Of a stretch of DNA of 64,000 bases, positions 51,525-63,528 are shown in pieces. The position numbers and the translations under genes are program-made. How positions within the stretch are numbered: position 1 is the stretch's first letter; each line of letters starts with the position of its first letter. Source of the DNA: Osedax fenrisi (Eukaryota > Annelida > Polychaeta > Sabellida > Siboglinidae); assembly GCA_964019155.1 (NCBI GenBank), contig OZ025245.1, forward strand, positions 33,175,707-33,239,706. Reading direction: 5' to 3'. The notes beneath the pieces were generated by a model that saw only the letters and a list, made by a program, of their open reading frames with translations, ran no database searches and had not been told where the DNA came from.

Positions 51525-52073
51525 ACATTGTACAGTGTACAATGTCACGTCGTGTAGGCTAATGTGAATACGAATGCATTCATGTTTCCTACATAGTTAT
51601 CACTGAAAATAATTTATAATAAACGCCCACCACCATTGGTCATTGTATAGAATATATTCTTTATATACCATATATGGTATTTGATATAATACCATGTGTA
51701 ATTGTAATTGTTTGAATATATTAATAAAATAAACAGATTTGTGTGTATGTACCCGTGTACATTGTACACGGGTACCCGATACCCGGGTATCGGAGAATTT
51801 AATGAAACACAGGTATTTTATTTTATGTATTTGTTTCATTTCAAAATACCCTCATAAATTCAAAAGAGTCTCATAAATTAACAATAAACATAACCGGGTA
51901 TTATAAATGCACACTTAAACATAACCGGGTATTAAATACAAATCTGGTTATTTTATTAATATATTCAAACAATTAAAATTACACATGGTTACACAATTAC
52001 AATTCAGTGATAACTATGTAGGAAATATGAATGCATTCGTATTCACATTAGCCTATACAACGAAGTAGCCTAT
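51525..52073. mobile_element. Foldback element with nested palindromes
   Basis: 51553-51606 (GTGTAGGCTAATGTGAATAC...) pairs with 52006-52064, and 51686-51740 pairs with 51940-52000. Inside and beside are perfect palindromes: 51525-51545 (arms ACATTGTAC, loop AGT), 51749-51775 (GTACCCGTGTACA, T, inverse) and 51776-51793 (CCGATACCCGGGTATCGG). It sits in the large gap between two exon blocks of the SAMD3-like gene. No coding capacity. Confidence 0.65.
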
Positions 52074-52839
52074 AGGTAATACACATATATATACATGTAT
52101 TGTCAAATGATATTACATAATACTGTAGATGTAAAAGATACCATTAATTGCGTATTCATTAATTTATTCAGTAGTATTATATAATATAGTCAGCATAATA
52201 TGATATATAGCCTATTTTACATAGTACAGTGTGTAACAGTGTATAGTAGGATAGATAAATTAGATTATTATAAATTACCATTACCACATCACATAAAATA
52301 ATATTATCTTATAGAATTATAAATATATTATATAATAATGCTATTTTTTATATATTTCACTGTATTAGTGATAATTGAACCTTTTTTTTTCGTCTGATAG
52401 AATTTTATCAACTTCTGAATAATAATTGTTTTCCAATATATCATGCAATTTATTGCCCGTGTTCTTTGAAAATTTTGATAGCTTATGTATATATGGATAG
52501 ATAGCCTCTAATGATTTCTGTATATTTGTATTTTTCTGATCTTCTATTTCATCAAGTAACTGAATAATAAAATTAAAGTTGTAAATATTATACATTTTAA
52601 TTATAATATTTTATTGTAAATGTCAAAACATAAGATCAATATAATTAAATATACTAACAACTTCAAATATTGAGAACGCAGGAAATTCTTCCAAAAATGA
52701 TTTTATATTAATTTCCCATTATTTAAGCAGGTAATTCCCCTTTTTTCGATAATATCTGCATAGAAGATCTGAATATGTAAATAAATAAATTAGTTTATAA
52801 AATTTATAATATAAATAATACACTGTTAAAAATTAGGGG

Positions 52840-53011
52840 TAAAGTAGAAGTGTCAAATGAAGAGGTAAATTAGCTATAAGCAATAGTTTATATAAGTATA
52901 TATAAGTATCTATGATTCTAATCTACATATATACATATATGAGTATATATATATTACATGGAGTATGAATATGAGTAATATATACTACATGCATGGGATA
53001 CTATGCACCTA

Positions 53012-53057
<46 letters not shown>

Positions 53058-53231
53058 AGAGTAACTAGATAATATATAATATCCTAATATCTTAATATTC
53101 TAAAATAACAATACATATTTTAATGATCTATAGAAAATATTACTTAAATTATTAATATAAGACTATTTTTTATTACATTACATTAACATGCATATATATA
53201 TATATATATATATATTTGAATATTAACAAAC
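52840..53231. other. AT-rich intron-like DNA
   Basis: Contains CACTGTTAAAAATTAGGGGT at about 52820 (a MITE-like end without a partner that I can find), (TA)n at about 53015-53052 and 53193-53213, and no coding signal. Confidence 0.5.
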
Positions 53232-54588
53232 CTTAATAGTCTAAGGGAAGGTGATGACTTTTTCATCTCCTCTTCTAATTCTCTTTTTAAAGTCATCCTT
53301 TCAGTTAAGGATCCAGATAAACAGGGATATACCTGTATATAAGTAATGAATTAATAGCTATTAACACTGTTATTAATAATTATATTACTAACATGTCTAT
53401 TATTTTTTTTAAATAAAATTCCGAGACACATTTCTTTTCGTTTTCTACCTTTTCTAGGGGTTCCAAATTTTTTTTCTAATAATATCATATTCTTGTGATG
53501 TATCGTTTACACGTCTTCTTGCAAGAATATTTGTGAAAGATTTCTTAAGGCTTTTCTAAAATATATGTAATAATACATGTATTTATGATAGTAAATAATA
53601 CGAATATAATAAATTTAAATATGAAATCAAGAATTAAAAATAAAACTACATATATATATATATAAGATATAAATTGTTACAGTTACATAATATACTTAAT
53701 GTTACTTAATTTTACTTAATAATATACTTAAATAATTTACCTAAATATGGGGGAAATCATAATAATAGAAATTATTTAATATAAATTATATAATACCTCA
53801 TCGCCCAAGAAAGGATACGCTTCAAGTAAGGACATAATAACTCTTGATAACCCAATTCTTGAAATTAATCTACAAATTGTATATAAGATTATATATATAT
53901 ATATATATATATAGATAGTCTATATTATAGATATATAATGTTTAAATTTATAAACATATCATATAATACAAGATATAGGACAAAACAGGATATCATTATT
54001 GAAGAAAAATTATATAATAAATGACTTACAAAGTTTTGAATTTTATTTCGATATCATCGATACATGCTTTCAACAAATCTTTTCTATTTTGGGTGTAGAG
54101 GATATAATATTTGCATTCCCTTTGGGTAGACAGAATTAATTTCAAATCATTATCAAACGTTGGCAACCTAATATAAATGTTTTTATGTTAAATGATCACA
54201 CATAATTATCACATATAATTTATACTAACATATATCCAAACAAATCTTCATTAAATAATTGTTTTTGTTTTATATTTCCTCTCTGACCCGACTTGCTACA
54301 TAGTTTCCAAACTGATTGGTCGGCCAGCATGTAGGCCATCCTCTTCATCGTGATAATTAGCGAGGATGACCTACCGTGTTGTATAAGTGACTTGTACTGA
54401 TGGAAATTTTATAGTATTAAAGTATTATAAGTAATATTTGTATAATACATTAGTGTAATAAAATGATATTATAACTAGTCGCTATTCCAAATGAGTTCAA
54501 TGATCACTTTTTTGAAACTGATATAATTATTAATTATATAGCAAGACAATAATATTATATATGCGTTACAAGTAGTTTAATAGGTTAC

Positions 54589-54710
54589 CAGTGACTGTAG
54601 CCGGCGAATTCACAAGGGGGTGCAAAAATACTATGAATGCTAATTCGATTATATTATATAGTAGATAGTTTCCTATAGTCCCACCCCTTGTGATTTCGCC
54701 GGCTAGAGTG
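54589..54710. mobile_element. ~120-bp MITE
   Basis: The left CTGTAGCCGGCGAATTCACA, then AGGGGGTG, pairs with the right CACCCCTTGTGATTTCGCCG, then GCTAGAG, over about 28 bp with few mismatches. The GC-rich termini stand out from AT-rich surroundings. Target duplication is not readable. The 76-residue minus frame across it is not a gene. Confidence 0.7.
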
Positions 54711-54810
54711 CATATCCCCCGTTTAATAGAATTAAATTTAATAAAATTACTAAAAAAAAACTGAAATGTATTTGGATAAAAAATATATGTTATCATTTAA
54801 ATATAAATAC

Positions 54811-55479
54811 AAATATATATATATACTAACTATTTTATTTTTATATTAGGTATCCATGATTTCGTATTGTTTAGAAAACTCATCCACGCTATGTACCAGC
54901 AGTATATCATATTGTAAGGCCTCTTGTCGCTGCACTGTCCCCAATCAGTGAGAATAATTTTTCAAAGTGCAGATCAAAATGCTTCGCTAAATATGTATAT
55001 TATGTTAAGGAAAGGGGTGTATGGATGGGTGGCAAGGAAATACTGTATATTAATATTTAAATAAATAACTGTTAAAATTAGTTTTGAAAATATTAAGTAT
55101 ACATAAGTAATTATTTAATTATAAATATAAACATTTTATTTAATCAAGGATCTATACATTATGCCAAACTTTTAGATAATACAATTACACTATTATTTAT
55201 AAATAACCTGTATAATCACTTTTTCTTTTTTTATGTGATGCGAGTGTATCCATATTAATAGATGGCGAATGACGGGCTAAATATATTTATAGTAATATGA
55301 ATAACAAATAATGTTGAAGATATATTAATGGAAAATATTATATACATAAGTAATTATTTAATTATAAATATAAATATTTTAATTAATCGTAATTGAGTTA
55401 AATTAATTATTTTGAATATTTATTATAATTATATAATAATATGTAATACACACATACTATTAATTAATTATAAATTATA
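54811..55479. other. Noncoding DNA, possible exon relic
   Basis: A patch at about 54850-54950 reads less AT-rich (CTTGTCGCTGCACTGTCCCC) and might be a relic of a coding exon, but no frame is convincing. The rest is AT-rich without features. Confidence 0.4.
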
Positions 55480-56060
55480 TATGCAACATTTTAACATTTA
55501 TTATATGCTATTTATTACAATAATATTGCACTTTTTATATAATCGATAATTTTATTTAATATATTTAATTTTTATTAAATTGTTCTTAACATATGTGGTT
55601 TAATTGTCATTAAACACAGTTTTAATATACAATATTTTCATATATATTATCATTGTAATTATATTGGCATCAACATCGACCAAAACCCCTTTATGCTATC
55701 GATCAAAACCCCCTCATCGCATATGGTATTATTATATTATCTGTATTCAATTATCGATTACTACTTTTATTGTATGTTGTTTATTGTATATTTTAATAAA
55801 ATAAAAATAACTTCAAGAAAATATCATTAATTGCGTTGTCATTTACAATTAACTGTCCGCTATTTTTATAATAATATATCAGACAATGCACTTTTTACAT
55901 AATCGATAATATTATTCAATATATTTTATTTTAAAACAAATTTCTTAAAATAGTAGGTGACATTAACATAATACACAGTTCGTTAATGTAAAATATTTTA
56001 ATATCTATTACCGTTGTAATTATATTGGCATTGACCAAAACCCCATCACGTACCCTACAT
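55480..56060. repeat. Diverged tandem duplication, ~380-bp period
   Basis: About 55500-55740 and 55870-56060 share TGCACTTTTTA.ATAATCGAT, GTAATTATATTGGCAT and GACCAAAACCCC. The second unit is partly deleted. The 66-residue frame at 55604-55804 lies in it and has no recognisable content. Confidence 0.55.
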
Positions 56061-56329
56061 TTTAATAAATAGTATTCAAAATTCCTTTAATATTTTATAT
56101 TTATATCATATATTATATCACATAAACAAAATATGCACTCTATGATACAGATATTAAATGTATTCGACTATTCGATACTGATACGATACAATCAATTAAA
56201 TTGAAAAATTATACAATCCTGATACGATACAATTACTTTACATTTTGAACTGATACGATACTGATACAGAATTTTTTTTGAGCGATTCGGTATCTATACA
56301 GAATTAGTTTTTGTAAATTCCCAATACTA

Positions 56330-56354
56330 TTAAATATATATCAATTTAATTATA

Positions 56355-56399
<45 letters not shown>

Positions 56400-56448
56400 T
56401 TAATTATATAATTATATATTATAATAATATTATTAATTAAATAACTTT

Positions 56449-56507
<59 letters not shown>

Positions 56508-56612
56508 AAGTAAGTAAGTAAGTAAATAATTTATTTATTTATACACTTGTACATTTTTCAATCTCACAAGTGTAAACGAAAAGAAAATAACAGAAACGAT
56601 AAATAACTAAAT

Positions 56613-56664
<52 letters not shown>

Positions 56665-56670
56665 TATAAT
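56330..56670. repeat. (TA)n tracts and TAAG repeats
   Basis: Three (TA)n tracts (about 56360-56392, 56451-56504, 56616-56661) and four TAAG units at 56507-56524. Nothing coding. Confidence 0.8.
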
Positions 56671-56692
56671 TATAATTTAATTAAATAATTTT

Positions 56693-56899
56693 TTAGATTA
56701 ATCTTGAATGTTTAATAAATATTTGTTGTTTATTTATATATTTACCTATAGAATTATATCCATCTTCAATATTCTTATAATATGCCTCAATATCTTCAAA
56801 CATCCCAGGTTTCTTATATTTTATAATATTCGGTATGCATCTTATAATACCATTTAGATTAGAATCTGTATCATACTGGTAAGTAACTTCTGATTTCAT
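56693..56899 (-). other. Open frame, possibly an exon; unrecognised
   Basis: A 68-codon minus-strand frame with less simple composition than its surroundings (GMFEDIEAYYKNIEDGYNSI). It starts MKSEVTYQYDTDSNL. I recognise no domain and see no neighbouring exon with clear splice sites, so it may be chance in AT-rich DNA. Confidence 0.25.
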
Positions 56900-56927
56900 C
56901 TATAACTATTTAAATTTAAATATTTAG

Positions 56928-57066
56928 ATTCGTATCATATTAATATAATACATTCGTATCAGATTCATATAATAGAATCGTATCAAATACATATAATAGA
57001 ATCGTATCAGATTCATATAATCAATTTATATCAGATTTATATAATTTATTTATATCATATTCAATA
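56928..57066. repeat. ~24-bp minisatellite
   Basis: Six diverged units of the type AATCGTATCAGATTCATATA then ATAG. Related GATACGATAC motifs in inverse orientation lie at 56150-56290. A 20-bp near-palindrome TCATGAATCATGATTCATGA follows at 57102-57121. Confidence 0.7.
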
Positions 57067-57383
57067 TCCGGGCGATTGGTGTTTGATGCATATCATGTAT
57101 CATGAATCATGATTCATGATGCAAAAAATTCATATCAATGATACGAATTCGAACAAAATATTGGGGTACATATATAATATATATATATATAATTATAAAT
57201 TGGGGATTTTGGTTTGTATTTAACTAATGTGTAAAAACAGTTAAAACTGGATCCAAAGATATATTATGATATTTCTGCCCTTCATTTCGTATGGATTTCA
57301 AATTAACTCTCACAGTTTCTCCCAGGGTTTTGTGAATGATCTTGATCTTATTTTGTGTCTATACATTCTTTTAACTGTAAATA

Positions 57384-57425
<42 letters not shown>

Positions 57426-57427
<2 letters not shown>

Positions 57428-57523
57428 GACATTAGAGCCATATATGGTTATAAGTGAAAACTTCATCTAAGTTCCTGGATGGGATAAAAGGACTCCACCA
57501 AATAACAATAACAATAACAATAT
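57426..57523 (+). mobile_element. SINE-like repeat, plus strand
   Basis: Ends AAGTTCCTGGATGGGATAAA then AGGACTCCACCAAATAACAA, with an (AACAAT)n tail. It shares this 3' domain with 24622-24755, while its 5' part differs. Confidence 0.5.
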
Positions 57524-58003
57524 ATATATAAATTATATTGATATATATATATTTAAATTATTGTTTATAATTAGAATGATTAATCAAAAAATTATTATTA
57601 TATAATAATAATAGAAAGGACATATTTTAATGGACAAACCAGTTCCGGAGAGTTTATCAACTCCGAGAAGTCATATGTATTCGTAACATGCTGCTTATGT
57701 GTCTTACTATCTGCTTCAATAGTTAGCACTATATAGCAGAATTATAGAATTTAACATAACAAATATATTGTAAATAGCTATTTATTCAAATAGAATAAAA
57801 AATTCATGATTATATTATTATAATATATGTATATAACTTCTTATATATTCACTAGTTAAACATTCATGTTCACTTACTCTGGATCCTATATATATAAATA
57901 ATTTAATTTTAATTAATATTTAGATAATTATAATTTCAATTAATTGAATTTAAATATACCAAATAAATATGATATTAACAATTATAAAATATTTAAGACT
58001 AAC

Positions 58004-58416
58004 CTATGGTACTCCACGTCATATTTCCAATCATTCTTTTTATATCACCTCTTTGATCCATTAAGAATATATAATCTTCAGAACATATTGTATTTTCATT
58101 TATAGAAATATCAAATAATTTATCATATTTTTTATATTAATTTAATAATTTACTATTGTTTTTTTTTTTAATTTGTATTTAACCATAAATACTTGTCCCA
58201 TATATATTTGATTCTTTCATGTAATCTTCTTTCATTTAAATATTCGATAGAAGCCCTACTCCATATTTCCAGGACCGAGGTATTCACTTTATGTATGAAC
58301 TGAAAATTGTTAATTTTGTCTTTCTTGTTATTTTCTTTATAATATAATATACAATTTATAATATCATTATATTTAGTAAGTAGATTATTATTAAATTTAA
58401 TAGATTTAAAATTCAT
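58004..58416 (-). pseudogene. Exon of transposon-associated family (IW.RASI / FL.DQR)
   Basis: Starts MNFKSIKFNN at 58416. Contains SVLEIWSRASIEYLNERRLH and, after a frame break in a poly-A run near 58160, YDKLFDISINENTICSEDYI and FLMDQRGDIKRMIGNM, then a donor G|GTTAGT at 58004. The order IW.RA.I, KLFDI, FL.DQR, (I)GN is a recurrent pattern in uncharacterised repetitive proteins of invertebrates. I cannot give a function. The poly-A frameshift could be a sequencing error. Confidence 0.5.
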
Positions 58417-59182
58417 GATAATAATATAATGTAGGTATATAATAGATATTAGTAAAAGTAAGGTGTAATTATATGAAATTCAAGTAGAATGGAAATTCAA
58501 TTTGATTGGTTGTTGAAAAAGGTTATGAATTATTGTAAATTCAAATTATTCATATAGACAAATTTAGAAAATATAATTCTAATTATATGAATATACAATA
58601 TAAATTACAAAAAAATACTTAACTGAGATATGTTAACTATATAAACTATCGTAACAAGATGATGTTATTTAATTATATATTTTAAATGTTATCATATATT
58701 TAATATTTTTTTTATAAAGTGGTCGATTTATAATGTTAATTAAATACGAAAATATAATTGATCAGTGTTGTTTCAATATTTTAGTAATGATAGTGAACAT
58801 TATACAATCAATAATATATAATACCATGTTTGAAATAATATACACAGGTCTTATATATTTATTATATTAATATCATAATTTTACATTTTTAAATGACACT
58901 CCACCCTAAGATTTGATTTCAAGATTTGATAATATTGGATATTTCTCCATGAATAGTAGTTGTTAATAATTCAACTTGTTTTCGACGATCATTTTATGTT
59001 AGATAAAGTAAATTAGTTAATACATTTTTTTAATTCATATATAATTTCAATATTTAGTTTAGCTTTTGATTATATTGATTGTGCGGCAATTTCAGGAGGT
59101 TGCAAATTATTTTAAATTATAAATATTCATACAATATTAAATCAAGCAATACTAACTATATTTTGTTGATGTTTCTTTGAAG
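58417..59182. other. AT-rich noncoding DNA
   Basis: I see no coding signal, repeat array or terminal structure in this stretch. Confidence 0.5.
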
Positions 59183-59344
59183 TTACAATGTACCAGGTAA
59201 ATACATTGAATTTGGCATAATATTAATGTTATCTGTAGATATTATTTTGTTATTAATTTTTAATCTATTCTGCATGATGCTAATATCCATTAGAGGTTTT
59301 CTAATAAGTTTCATATTATTTATCAAAGATGATTTTAGACTATT
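59183..59344 (-). other. Exon-like frame, unrecognised
   Basis: 54 codons from an AG acceptor at 59345 to a TAA at 59183-59185: NSLKSSLINNMKLIRKPLMD, ISIMQNRLKINNK. The composition is coding-like. A second block at 59604-59686 (INKVYEKNRLILNLNTLLTD) has AG and GT boundaries but its phase does not fit this one. Possible terminal exons of an unknown or decayed gene. Confidence 0.35.
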
Positions 59345-59603
59345 CTGATAATAAATTATGAAAAATGATATATGATAATTAATTATATTTTGCTATTATT
59401 ATATATTGCTATTGGTATTAATATTGATATAGATATTTATTATGCTATTGATGTTGATAATAATATTAATAATAACCTTTGATCCCAGAAAACGATAATT
59501 AGATAATAGTTGATCAATAATTTTATTATATCCCATTACTGATATATTACTTTATAATGAAGTAAATATTTAAAAAAACATACAAAATATATTGAATTCT
59601 TAC

Positions 59604-59686
59604 TATATTTTATTGTGTAACAGATCATCTGTTAAAAGTGTATTTAAATTTAATATTAGTCTATTTTTTTCGTAAACTTTATTGAT
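59604..59686 (-). other. Exon-like block, unrecognised
   Basis: 83 bp between TTTTAG and GTAAGA: INKVYEKNRLILNLNTLLTD then DLLHNKI. Upstream, 59775-59830 reads MPSSSNTYQLSKERNNA before GTAAGT and could be a first exon. Phases disagree, so I keep these as separate weak calls. Confidence 0.3.
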
Positions 59687-59712
59687 CTAAAATAATAAAA
59701 TATATTTGAATA

Positions 59713-59743
<31 letters not shown>

Positions 59744-59829
59744 AAACTCCCTCATTTAGTTACATAATTACTTACATTGCATTATTTCTTTCTTTTGATA
59801 ATTGATAAGTATTACTTGATGAAGGCATA

Positions 59830-60360
59830 TTTTCAATTGATTTAAAATATGACCATGCATAAACACTATAGTAAGTATTCACATAACTAATTCACACATA
59901 TATATATAAAACACACTTACATACCCTACATTTGAATTGATCTAAAATAAGACCATGCATGAATTAAATACTATTGTAATTACTAAATAATATATATATA
60001 TCAGGTTATACATACCCGTATAACACAGCATTAGAATAAGCAATAATGGATGATGAATCATCATTGATGATACATCTTTTTTTTGATTATTTCATTCTTT
60101 AATAAACATTTCCTTATTATTTTCATTTGGAAATATTATTGTCAATAACATTGAATTAGATAATATAATTGCTGTAAAAATAATAGTATTATTTGTTAAT
60201 TTTATATAACTTATATACTATATATAAATATATACATGAATTACTGGTATACGGAAATGTATATAATGGTTATATGTAAGAATACATAATTTTATAATTC
60301 ATATTTAAATCTTCCCATAAAATGTGTACAATGTCATTGATATCACATGCTTGATACTAT
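59830..60360. other. Noncoding DNA with a diverged direct repeat
   Basis: The segment TCAATTGATTTAAAATATGA then CCATGCAT (59835) is repeated at 59934. The rest is AT-rich without coding signal. Confidence 0.5.
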
Positions 60361-60364
60361 TTTT

Positions 60365-61000
60365 GATTGTGCATTAGACCATTTGGCGAGTGCCATGTTG
60401 TAGTTCTTGATTTTGTGTGCGGATGTAGTGTATTTGCTACTACATGTTTATGTCTTTCCGCGAATTCAAGTAACCTCTTCCCTCGGTCATTCATGGCACG
60501 TATTCCAAAACATCCAACTCATTTATTCGCTTGTGCATTCCTTCCTATCTTATCATTCCAATCACATTGTATTATAATACAATCTTTCCTCAGAGAATCA
60601 TGAATTACTTTCTCAATAGTTTCATAGAAATCTTCAATTTAATTATCTGAATAGTTTGTTGTTGGGGCGTAAACTTGAATGATCGTTATATTTATTGGTT
60701 TAACTTTAACTCGGATAGATATAATACTACTAGAAATTGTAGAATAATTAATAACTGAATCAGTAAAGTCTTTCCTGACTAAGAACCCAACACATTCGAA
60801 AAGTGTATCATGTCCGCTATAATATAATTGATGTCCATCATCAGTTGTTAGTTGTCCTGTGCCTGTCATCCTTGTTTCTGCAAGATTTATTATGTCCCAT
60901 CTATATCGTTTTAATTATTTTGTTAGTTCCTTAAATATACCACATCTTATTGTGTACGTTCATTCCATGTTCCTATAGTAATGATTGATTTAGGTAGTTT
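60365..61000 (-). pseudogene. RTE-like apurinic-type endonuclease fragment
   Basis: Minus strand: IGTWNERT near 60985 (the TWNVRT block), RYRWDIINLAETRMTGTG, CVGFLVRKD, ISIRVKVKPINITIIQVYAP (the QVYAPT block), a TAA near 60641, IIIQCDWNDKIGRN (G.WN.K.G; the Gly before D is changed), and HTKSRTTTWHSPNG. Frame breaks lie near 60880-60960. The catalytic order fits the N-terminal endonuclease of RTE-like elements; the fragment stops where the linker to RT would start. It may be from the same family as the split RT at 5172-6325/29664-30283. Confidence 0.82.
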
Positions 61001-61069
61001 TAGGTTATCATTAGTAGTTAACAAAATAGTTCTATATTATATAAACCCTTTCATTATGAATTGGTACAT

Positions 61070-61210
61070 ACCATTAATTCTTCTTTAGTAGTTAGTTTAA
61101 TGAAACTAATACTTGATCGATTATTACTGTTGGTCTTTTCCGTCAGCATTCTCTCCAGTCCATCCATCCTCTGGTTCAGTATCTCAAATTGAGTATTACA
61201 ATGCTGCCCT
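61070..61210 (-). pseudogene. Coiled-coil segment upstream of the endonuclease
   Basis: The minus frame QFEILNQRMDGLERMLTEKT, then NSNNRSSISFIKL, has heptad-like spacing. It lies in the position of the short ORF1 or N-terminal extension of the RTE-like element and is cut off at the Helitron to the right. Confidence 0.4.
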
Positions 61211-61224
61211 ATTATATTAAATAT

Positions 61225-61470
61225 ATATATATATATAAGCGAAATCTGTATACGAGTGTTTAATGTGTAAGAGCCTATAGGCTCTCCGAAAACTATTGGA
61301 CTGATAATATCAAAATATATTTATAGGATATACTTATATTTATAGGATATACTTATATTTATAGGATATACCTATATATACGATATACATATAGATAATG
61401 TATATTGATAGAATAGGTTATAATTGATAGTACCTATACATACCGGGTGAAGCCGTGCATGACCAGCTAG
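61225..61470 (+). mobile_element. Short non-autonomous Helitron
   Basis: 5' side TATAAGCGAAATCTGTATAC; 3' end CCGGGTGAAGCCGTGCATGA then CCAGCTAG followed by T. The hairpin (CGGGTGAAGCCG) about ten bases before CTAG is the expected Helitron 3' structure. Inside are a perfect 16-bp palindrome (AGAGCCTATAGGCTCT, 61271-61286) and three ~20-bp ATTTATAGGATATACTTAT repeats. The 5' base is uncertain because of (TA)n. Confidence 0.62.
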
Positions 61471-62187
61471 TATATATATATAACTATATTTCTTTATTTC
61501 GTTTTCTATTCTCAATAGTATATGGGAGAATATTAGTACCATCCACTGCAGAAATGAAATATAATTAATATAATAAATATAATTACATAATTATAAAATA
61601 TACAGTTTATATTGTATATAATATTCTATGTGTGTTTATGAATATATAAATAATAAATTAATTAACAAATGAACATGTTAATACTTGAATTAGTAAACAT
61701 AAATATATATTACACATTTTTTAATAACTAAATTATATCACATATTTCGAAAATAAATGTCTTACATAATATCATATTATATATTTAGATACGCATCATT
61801 ATCAGTTTCTCTGGCATCTTGTTAATCCATTGATGATGGAACCATCATCATTGTTTTTAATTTTTTTTCTGCTTTTTTATATGTACCTATAATTGATTAT
61901 TTAAATTAAATTATAATTGAACAGGTGTAAATATTAATTAAATACTCTATTTAATTAGTTATAATTTACATAGATAATTAATAAAATATATTCCTACACA
62001 ATGACCATTATATTATACGTGCTTAGCGAAAATAGCCTTAATATAGGGTACCGAAAAGAACCGTATATATACGGTTCTTTATAAACCTATATATTTGTAT
62101 ACATAATCTATAAGTTATAAATGTAACGTAAGGAATATCATATAGATCTATACTGTTGTTTTTGAAAATAAATTAAATATGGTATAT

Positions 62188-62247
<60 letters not shown>

Positions 62248-62255
62248 TATTATCA
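61471..62255. other. AT-rich noncoding DNA
   Basis: Contains a hairpin AAAGAACCGTATATATACGG then TTCTTT near 62054-62079 and (TA)n at about 62190-62242. Weak exon-like text at 61795-61880 is not convincing. Confidence 0.5.
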
Positions 62256-62540
62256 TGAGTTTATGTATAATGTAAATTGGTTTCATAGGTTTCATTTAAA
62301 TATTCTAGCATCGAAACAGGCATACTAGCAGATGAATTTGTATGCGATAAAGGTACATTATTTGTGGCATGAATTGGCATACTATATGCTAATTTTGTTT
62401 GAGGTAAATTGAATGGTCTTTGGAGATATTGCGATTATTGTACATTTGATGTAATGGTATGAATTGGAGTACTGAATGGTGTTGTTTGTGACGATGCTAA
62501 ATTCACTGGTAATGGAATAACTATATTTAATTTGAGATTG
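62256..62540 (-). other. Exon-like frame, unrecognised
   Basis: The minus strand reads LNIVIPLPVNLASSQTTPFS, TPIHTITSNV, a stop, then RPFNLPQTKLAYSMPIHATN and PVSMLEYLNETYETN. A Pro/Ser/Thr-rich sequence with one stop, directly following the transposase remnant in the transcription direction. Possibly the degenerate next exon of that element. Confidence 0.3.
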
Positions 62541-62584
62541 ATTTTAGTAAATATCTTTTTAGATATATTTGTATTAACACAATT

Positions 62585-63528
62585 TCTAAAAAAAATTTAC
62601 AGGAACATTACAAATTATACTAGATAATTTTACTTTTAATAAAATATTGTATAAATATATCCCATTTTGTAAAATGGTATTTAAATCTGTTATGGTATCA
62701 ACTATAAAATCTAATTTTTGTGTTTTTATTTAGATTTAAAATTATTATGATAATTTTATTTAAAAGTCATGGTTAATTAAGCAAATGCAAAAACCTTAAA
62801 TGGAGGTAATTTGTATACAGAATAAAATTGGCCAAATAGATTGCGAAAAAAGTTTAAATTTTAAATTTTAGAGGCAAACAATCTAAATTCATAGTTAATT
62901 CAATTGTTTCAAATTCTGATAATGTTAATCTTGCATTAGAAGAAATATTTTAAATTAATTGTTTTTAAAAATTTAAATATTAATATTCTACACAATATTT
63001 AACAATAACTGAAGATGGTATGTTCTTTCCTAATAACGTTATAATGATAGTGGTAATTATTTGTGATCGTCATGTAATAGTTTTAAAAGGTCATTGCAAA
63101 ACGCATGTGTAGGTCTATGCTTTCTAATGATTGATTGTAATTTGATTTAAAAGATTCGTTTGTACACAAATCAGAAATACAATGATCGTATGAATCACTG
63201 TCACAATCATCACTACTGGTATGATTAAAATCATAATTATCGTAATCCAAATCATAGTATGAATCATATTCAGATAAATATCCAGAAGAATATGTTGTGC
63301 TAAATGTTCACTACAACTACTATGATTATCATAATCATTATGATACTCATAATTTCTATGCGGATCAAGATTATCAATACTATGATGATTATACAGTATA
63401 GAATGCGATATATTATCTGAAAAATTACTACTATTACTATAATTACTATTATCGATATCAAAGATATCATCTACAAGTAAAGCTCTTCTTTTAATATCTT
63501 TGTAATGTTAATTATAAGATTTTGACAT
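62585..63528 (-). pseudogene. EnSpm/CACTA-like transposase remnant
   Basis: Starts MSKSYN (ATG 63528-63526), then a stop and HYKDIKRRALLVDDIFD, followed by an Asp/Ser/Tyr-rich acidic stretch. At 63140-63000: KHRPTHAFCNDLLKLLHDDH with stops after it, matching the ACNDLLKLLH block of these transposases. At 62920-62770: ELTMNLDCLPLKF and NLFGQFYSVYKLPPFKVFAF (counterparts of the NIDG.PL and LWPILG blocks). At 62730-62585: LDFIVDTITDLNTILQNGIY and LSSIICNVPVNFF (counterparts of the ...L..NGI and ICDAPAR.F blocks). Several stops and frame changes make it inactive. Terminal repeats were not found in the window. Confidence 0.62.

Larger units (their letters stand above)
50252..54396 (-). pseudogene. 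Decayed multi-exon gene resembling SAMD3-like proteins
   Basis: Nine exon-like blocks in transcription order: 54230-54396, 54030-54167, 53797-53869, 53393-53555, 53232-53332, 52659-52768, 52365-52559, 50643-50725, 50252-50503, most with AG acceptors and GT donors. Readable parts: HGRSSSLIITMKRMAYMLAD, MSLLEAYPFLGDE, RKGRKRKEMC, SFLEEFPAFSIFEV, LLDEIEDQKNTNIQKSLEAI, YPYIHKLSK, ALQFGLCCLVVIFDEKL, KSFMAWYCYHYLFNIEF. The first five joins are phase-compatible if one extra A near 53463 is discounted. A stop and a phase clash in 52659-52768 and an unclear donor after 52365 break it. The last three blocks follow the pattern of the C-terminal region of SAMD3-like proteins; that assignment is from memory. 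The function is unknown. Confidence 0.5.
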
